NCBI GenBank assembly: GCA_037043015.1
Contig: CM073329.1
Span: 4,356,648 to 4,420,647 of the forward strand
Length of the DNA stretch: 64,000 nucleotides
Origin: Bryum argenteum
Lineage: Eukaryota; Streptophyta; Bryopsida; Bryales; Bryaceae
Direction of reading: 5' to 3'
Numbering within the stretch: position 1 is the stretch's first letter; each line of letters starts with the position of its first letter. The notes under the pieces are model-generated. The model had not been told where the DNA came from. It did not search any database and saw only the letters and a program-made list of their open reading frames with translations. Below, one piece after another: positions 59,481-64,000 of this stretch. A program made the position numbers and the translations under genes.

Positions 59481-61341
59481 AAAAATGAATGGACTGAAGA
59501 TCCAAATGCTAAGATCATGCCTTGGTACCTCGTCAAGGGTTTAGGGTCTCACATGGGATGGGTCCTTACAAAGGTGATGCCCCACGAGGGTTGTTTATTT
59601 CGAACAAGAGTACGGGCTAGCTGAGACTGCCGAGGCGCATGTGCAAAGATACCGGAGGAATTGGTACCTCCTCACATAAAATAATGTATGCCAACATTGT
59701 CTTATTAGACATGATCATATTCCTGGATTACATGGTATAACACATCATTGTCAACAACGACTAGCATAGCAGAAAGAAAGGTGCTCTCTTTTTGCTATTC
59801 AAATAACTAAAAAAAAAAAAGGAGTAGAAAATTGTACTAGGATTGACTAAGATCAATCGATTTTGTAACCGATGTGTAGGAACTTGGTGGAGAATAAACG
59901 GTAAAAATATCATAAAAAGAAACCCTAAGAAAATATTTTGGTGGTCCGCAAGGACGCAGTGGTTCACGAGTTGCGCAGGATAGGCGCTGGAAGGCGGGCT
60001 ACAGGGAGAAGGGCTCTCTTCGGGAAGGGAGGGTGTTTCTCAACCATGCTGCGAGCTCAGCCAGAGTGCACTAAGGTAGACCATGCTAAATCCGTGCATT
60101 TAAGGACTACACTACAATTGGAAAGTTGGAATATGTGAATCAATATTTTTCAATTATAAATACGAAAAAATGAAGAAGTTTCATATTTTTTATTTTTTGA
60201 TATTTTTTAAGCACTTATAAAAATAAATAAAAAAACTCAGAAGTGACATGTACCACATTACCTAAAATCATTCACATGCTCCATGTGCACACAAGGCACA
60301 TTCTTTTACATGAAATCTAGAAAGTAGGCAAGAATTTAGAGTGGGTGGTTTAAGGAGATGTACGGATTTAGCATTGTCTACCTTAGTATCTAGGCACTCG
60401 AGTTGTCCAAGTCCAAAGACTCTTGGACAACTTGGGGCCACTTCACACTATGGGGGCCGGTTCACACTATGCTGCCCAAGTCAAGAGGTAGTTGATCAAA
60501 CTTCTCTCATTCTTAGGCAAGAGGTGGAGAGAGAAGTCCATCAAAAATTGTTATATTCTTTTAGTAAGTTGATCATTTGGACATACATTGAGTAGTTAAT
60601 TTGGATATGCATTGTGATATAAGCAAAAAACGAAAGTACGTACTTAGTTATATGATTTTTGTGATTGGAAATGCCAATTCTGCAATTATCTTGAAATAAA
60701 CAAGTTTCACCTTGAAGAGAGTCCTCCAAATGAATGAAGAATGTGAATATGTATTGTGACATATGCAAACTAGAAGAGAAGTCTCCAATGAAGAATGTGA
60801 ATATGTATTGTGACATATGCAAACTAGTTCGGAGTTCACTTGGTGTATATAGAAGCAACCTGAATTTTTTCAAATTTGCACAATCCAAACATGTTCACAT
60901 AAATAATTGGCACCTGGTCCACATGAAACCAGACAATATGTTTATGTGTAGAGTTACAAGAAAACAAAGAAAAGCCAACTATATATGAAGATATAGCAAT
61001 GTAGACAACGCAAGCATGTAAGTTTTCACGGTTGCTAAATAACCTTGGTAACAAATGCATTCGTAGTGACAAGATGTATATAGTGACTTGTCCCTTATGA
61101 CATGCCACAAGCCATGTCCTTACAACCATAACTTCTCCAAAATGACTCCCTAGCCTATCACTACAGTCATCATTTTTTGGTATTTTTCTACTAGTGATTT
61201 GTTGGGGATGAAATAAAATATTACGACCAATAGCTTGACAATTGTGTTTTTAAATTTGTTAAATAGAACCAAAAGTTGAGGCCGACAACAACTCAACCTT
61301 TGATTTGAAATACAAGGTGAGACTTACTCGTGAGCCATATA
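59481..61341. other. Intergenic DNA downstream of GLYK
   Basis: A G+C-richer patch at 59940-60080 and a short hairpin near 60400-60433 are the only notable structures. No gene is supported. Confidence 0.4.
60734..60828. repeat. 54-bp tandem duplication
   Basis: ATGAAGAATGTGAATATGTA begins at 60734 and 60788, and both copies end ATGCAAACTAG. Just downstream of the GLYK 3' end. Confidence 0.85.
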
Positions 61342-63964
61342 TCAACCAAGAGGGCTACGGTTCTCATCTATGTGTAGCACCAAAGTGTGCTCTTCACTTG
61401 CACCACTTGGTCCTTGGCCATATAATGCTGGCAAATAAGCTTTGTAGGCAGGCATGTATCTTGAACAAAAGTCAGCCACCTACAAAACATAACATCAATT
61501 GGAAAACAATAAACTCAAACTCAAGAACTATTGATTGTTCGAAAAGATTTTTTTTAGAAGCAGTTAACTACTTGAATTTATATACCTACAAATAAGCAGT
61601 TTGTTTCTAATTCTCAACTTGTAAACAAAAGATACATTGATTTCCAAAACTTCCAGTTATAATCAAAATCTTCCTCCTTATAAACACTCACAATCATTTA
61701 TTTAAAACCCTCAATCTCTAGTAGCAAAAGCCGGATGATCGATATACTCAATCACTCAAGACTTGTGAATTAATTTAGACTCTACAATTAAAGCTCCGGA
61801 CCCATTATTCAGGAGCTTCCCTACTTTTACACTGAAAGGACTACCAATTGATTTCATCACCCTGATGGCCAAGGAGAATAATTTTGCGGTGTAGTACATG
61901 CACTTCATCAACTCAGAAATCGCAGAAACAAACTTCTCCACGTTGCTAGAATGATAAGGTATGCTATGCATCGATTCAAATCATATCTTGAAAATCCGAA
62001 CACATTCAACTTCGGACTTAGATTAGTGTGGCACTGACCTGCTGGTCCGTCATTCCTGTCTTTCCTTCCGCTCGCATTGCAACTTCCGCCTGCGACACAT
62101 GATTTGAGTTAGTCTCATCATAAAATTTCTTGATATCTTCATGATTTTATGAACTCAAGGAGCTAAACGATGCGGAACATGGCTATAGCCTATAGACCTG
62201 CAAACGCCACCGAAACACCCACTGAGGGTCTTCGACTTGGACGATGATCCACGAGTTGATAAATTTGTGCCAAGCATCATGGTATGCTGCCAAATTCCTG
62301 TTCACAGGAACAAGCTGCAACACCAACAGTAACCATAATTATTTCATTGCATCTTTAGTATCATAAAGTATCAGTTTTAACATGAGCATGGTTACCTGAG
62401 GATCAACAGATGCAACAGCGAATTCTTCTTGAGGCTCGAATCCCAGCATCCAGCCTTCAAACAGCACCACCTGTGCATTAATTTAGCGAAGTTATGCTAC
62501 AAGTTAGAGATATTTGGAGGACAAGGGAAGCAAAATACAACCCACTCGATTCTATGAAGCACTAATTCGGGTGGCATTTCTTTCATTATAGTCTGAGAAC
62601 TGTTGTGATATTGACTGTACCTTTACAGGTCCGTTGATTTTCGGCCATTGTGATCGATCAGCGCGATCACCTAAACCACCATATGCCGACTGCATCACCC
62701 AATTGAAGGACTTGAAGTATGATTGTGTTCATAACCCCACTAATTAATCGAAATGTTGTGATTAGATAGACAGAGGAGTCAATACCTTGTCATATCGTGG
62801 GAGCATGACTTCTTTACCTGAGAAAAACACCAACAGCAAGTAGTATAAGAGACCCCAAAAGTAATTTGTTAGGATATATGGAAATTATCAAATAGCAACT
62901 CCATAAATATGGCGAGACAGTTCAAGATGGTTGGAATCATAGCAATTTCATAAACATGGAGTTGGAATCATAGAGTAATAAAAAATGAAAACAGAAAATG
63001 TGTGAGTTTGGATCATTTTGGGCCAAAATTGGGTGAGGCTACAATGTTTCAGATCAGTGATGATAATAATTATAGAGTGTGATGATGATGTTACAAGTGA
63101 TAAAGATCTTGGTATAGCAATATGATGTTTGGGATACCACAACTTCAATAGGGTTGCGTATAATCAACAAGTGACACCTGTTATTATTTAGCATGATTGT
63201 GTAATTGAAAAAAATGTTATTACACATGTTGAATGAGAGAGATAGAGATTAAACCCAGTATTAGGTGGAGGCCAACCACTTGTTGTAAGACACTGCAAAG
63301 CTTTTAACGTCTCACTCCCAAGCTTTAAGTCATGACTCCCCGCATTACCCCGCATCTGAATATCAACATCAATTTAGCCCTCCAAAGATTGATTCAAGGT
63401 TATGAAACAAGCAAAGCCTGAATATATAATGAGAGAACAAGGATACCTCCAATAATTTATTTCCTGGGTTGCTTGCAGAGAGCTTTCTCTGCATCACAAA
63501 AGCAAAATTACTTCATTCTACAACGACCACAATGCTTTGTAAAGACATAAAAACAACAAATAAAAGTAATAAAAAAAAGAATCTAACAGGTAAGGACGAT
63601 ATTGTATTATTTTATAACATGAAGGATGGCGATTGTGACAAAATTTAGAGATGTGGAAGAGGCAAACTTGCTCGGCGGCTGTAAGGTAGAAGTCATCAAT
63701 TGAAATAGAGGCAGCTCGACTGTTGAAAGGCCACAATCAAATTTAGTGAACTTCTTTACAAAACATTGAAAAAAAAACTATCCATAAGGGCTTGTCTGTA
63801 ATAACTCAAAGAATTGGAAGTCGGACACAAGAACAAGTTGTAATTGACAATATTTCTACCAATGAAACAAAGATAGCCATTTACCAGCCAAGAGAGTTGA
63901 ACAAATACTCAAGGGAGTAGACAATTGTTGTTTTGCCACACCCTTGCGGAGCACTGATACCAAT
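61342..63964 (-). CDS. GLYK: D-glycerate 3-kinase (3' ten exons; 5' end beyond window)
   Basis: Last enzyme of photorespiration: it phosphorylates D-glycerate with ATP to 3-phosphoglycerate in the chloroplast. Exons on the minus strand: 63885-63964, 63668-63719, 63447-63488, 63280-63355, 62786-62817, 62621-62689, 62396-62470, 62198-62314, 62039-62089 and 61342-61479. They join in phase to 243 residues plus TGA. Motifs in order: P-loop GISAPQGCGKTT, SIDDFYLTA, RGNAGSHDLK, GDRADRSQWP, VVLFEGWMLGF, FRWRLQAEVAMR and RYMPAYKAYLPALY, all matching plant GLYK. Upstream exons, including the transit peptide, lie past base 64000. Two donors are unusual (CAA|GTTTGC and ACAA|GTGGTT), but no better choice keeps the frame. 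The only clear housekeeping protein gene here. Confidence 0.96.
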
Positions 63965-64000
63965 CTGCAGTAAAAGATGACAAGATTGTAGCAGATGTGG

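Noticed and set aside
61756-61971. Minus-strand open frame inside the last GLYK intron as an extra exon
   Set aside because: It does not match the GLYK C-terminus. The true last exon at 61342-61479 joins in phase with exon 62039-62089 and matches the family.

Overview
Land-plant nuclear DNA. The support is a plant-type tRNA-Phe, a D-glycerate 3-kinase gene (GLYK, photorespiration), plant-style polyphenol oxidases, a SUVR-type SET-domain gene, a TNP2-type CACTA transposase, a Ty1/Copia element and many plant-style MITEs and SINEs. Secreted polyphenol oxidases with one short intron and a transposase family that I do not associate with seed plants suggest a non-seed plant such as a moss or liverwort. 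The species cannot be read from this window.

Layout. 1-6.9 kb: AT-rich repeats, with TTAA-flanked MITEs placed end to end, a Harbinger-like MITE and a tRNA-derived SINE. 7.6-9.3 kb: polyphenol oxidase gene 1. 11.3 kb: tRNA-Phe(GAA). 13.66-33.54 kb: a Copia retrotransposon on the minus strand with 329/333-bp LTRs and a 5-bp target duplication. It is split by a 14,514-bp DNA transposon (17616-32129) that has 24-bp terminal inverted repeats and a 4-bp CTCA target duplication. 34.5-37.3 kb: MITEs and a second SINE. 38.8-40.6 kb: polyphenol oxidase gene 2, same orientation and intron position as gene 1. 42.2-42.9 kb: three palindromic MITEs. About 44.5-54.6 kb: a probable CACTA element with a TNP2-like transposase, a divergent second gene and subterminal AGGGAAA clusters. 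56.2-58.0 kb: a three-layer nest of MITEs and a Tc1/mariner relic. 61.3 kb to the window end: the 3' ten exons of GLYK on the minus strand.

Most notable: the 14.5-kb transposon carries a DDE-like transposase gene (+) and, on the opposite strand, a SUVR-type histone-lysine methyltransferase fragment and a RING-like coiled-coil nuclear protein. It looks like a giant cut-and-paste element with chromatin-modifier cargo. The ends are sharp and the event must postdate a young Copia insertion (LTRs about 99% identical). Its genes nevertheless show several one-base lesions, so either the copy is decaying or the assembly has indel errors.

Host genes seen: two PPO genes, tRNA-Phe and GLYK. Almost everything else in the 64 kb is mobile DNA or its remains.
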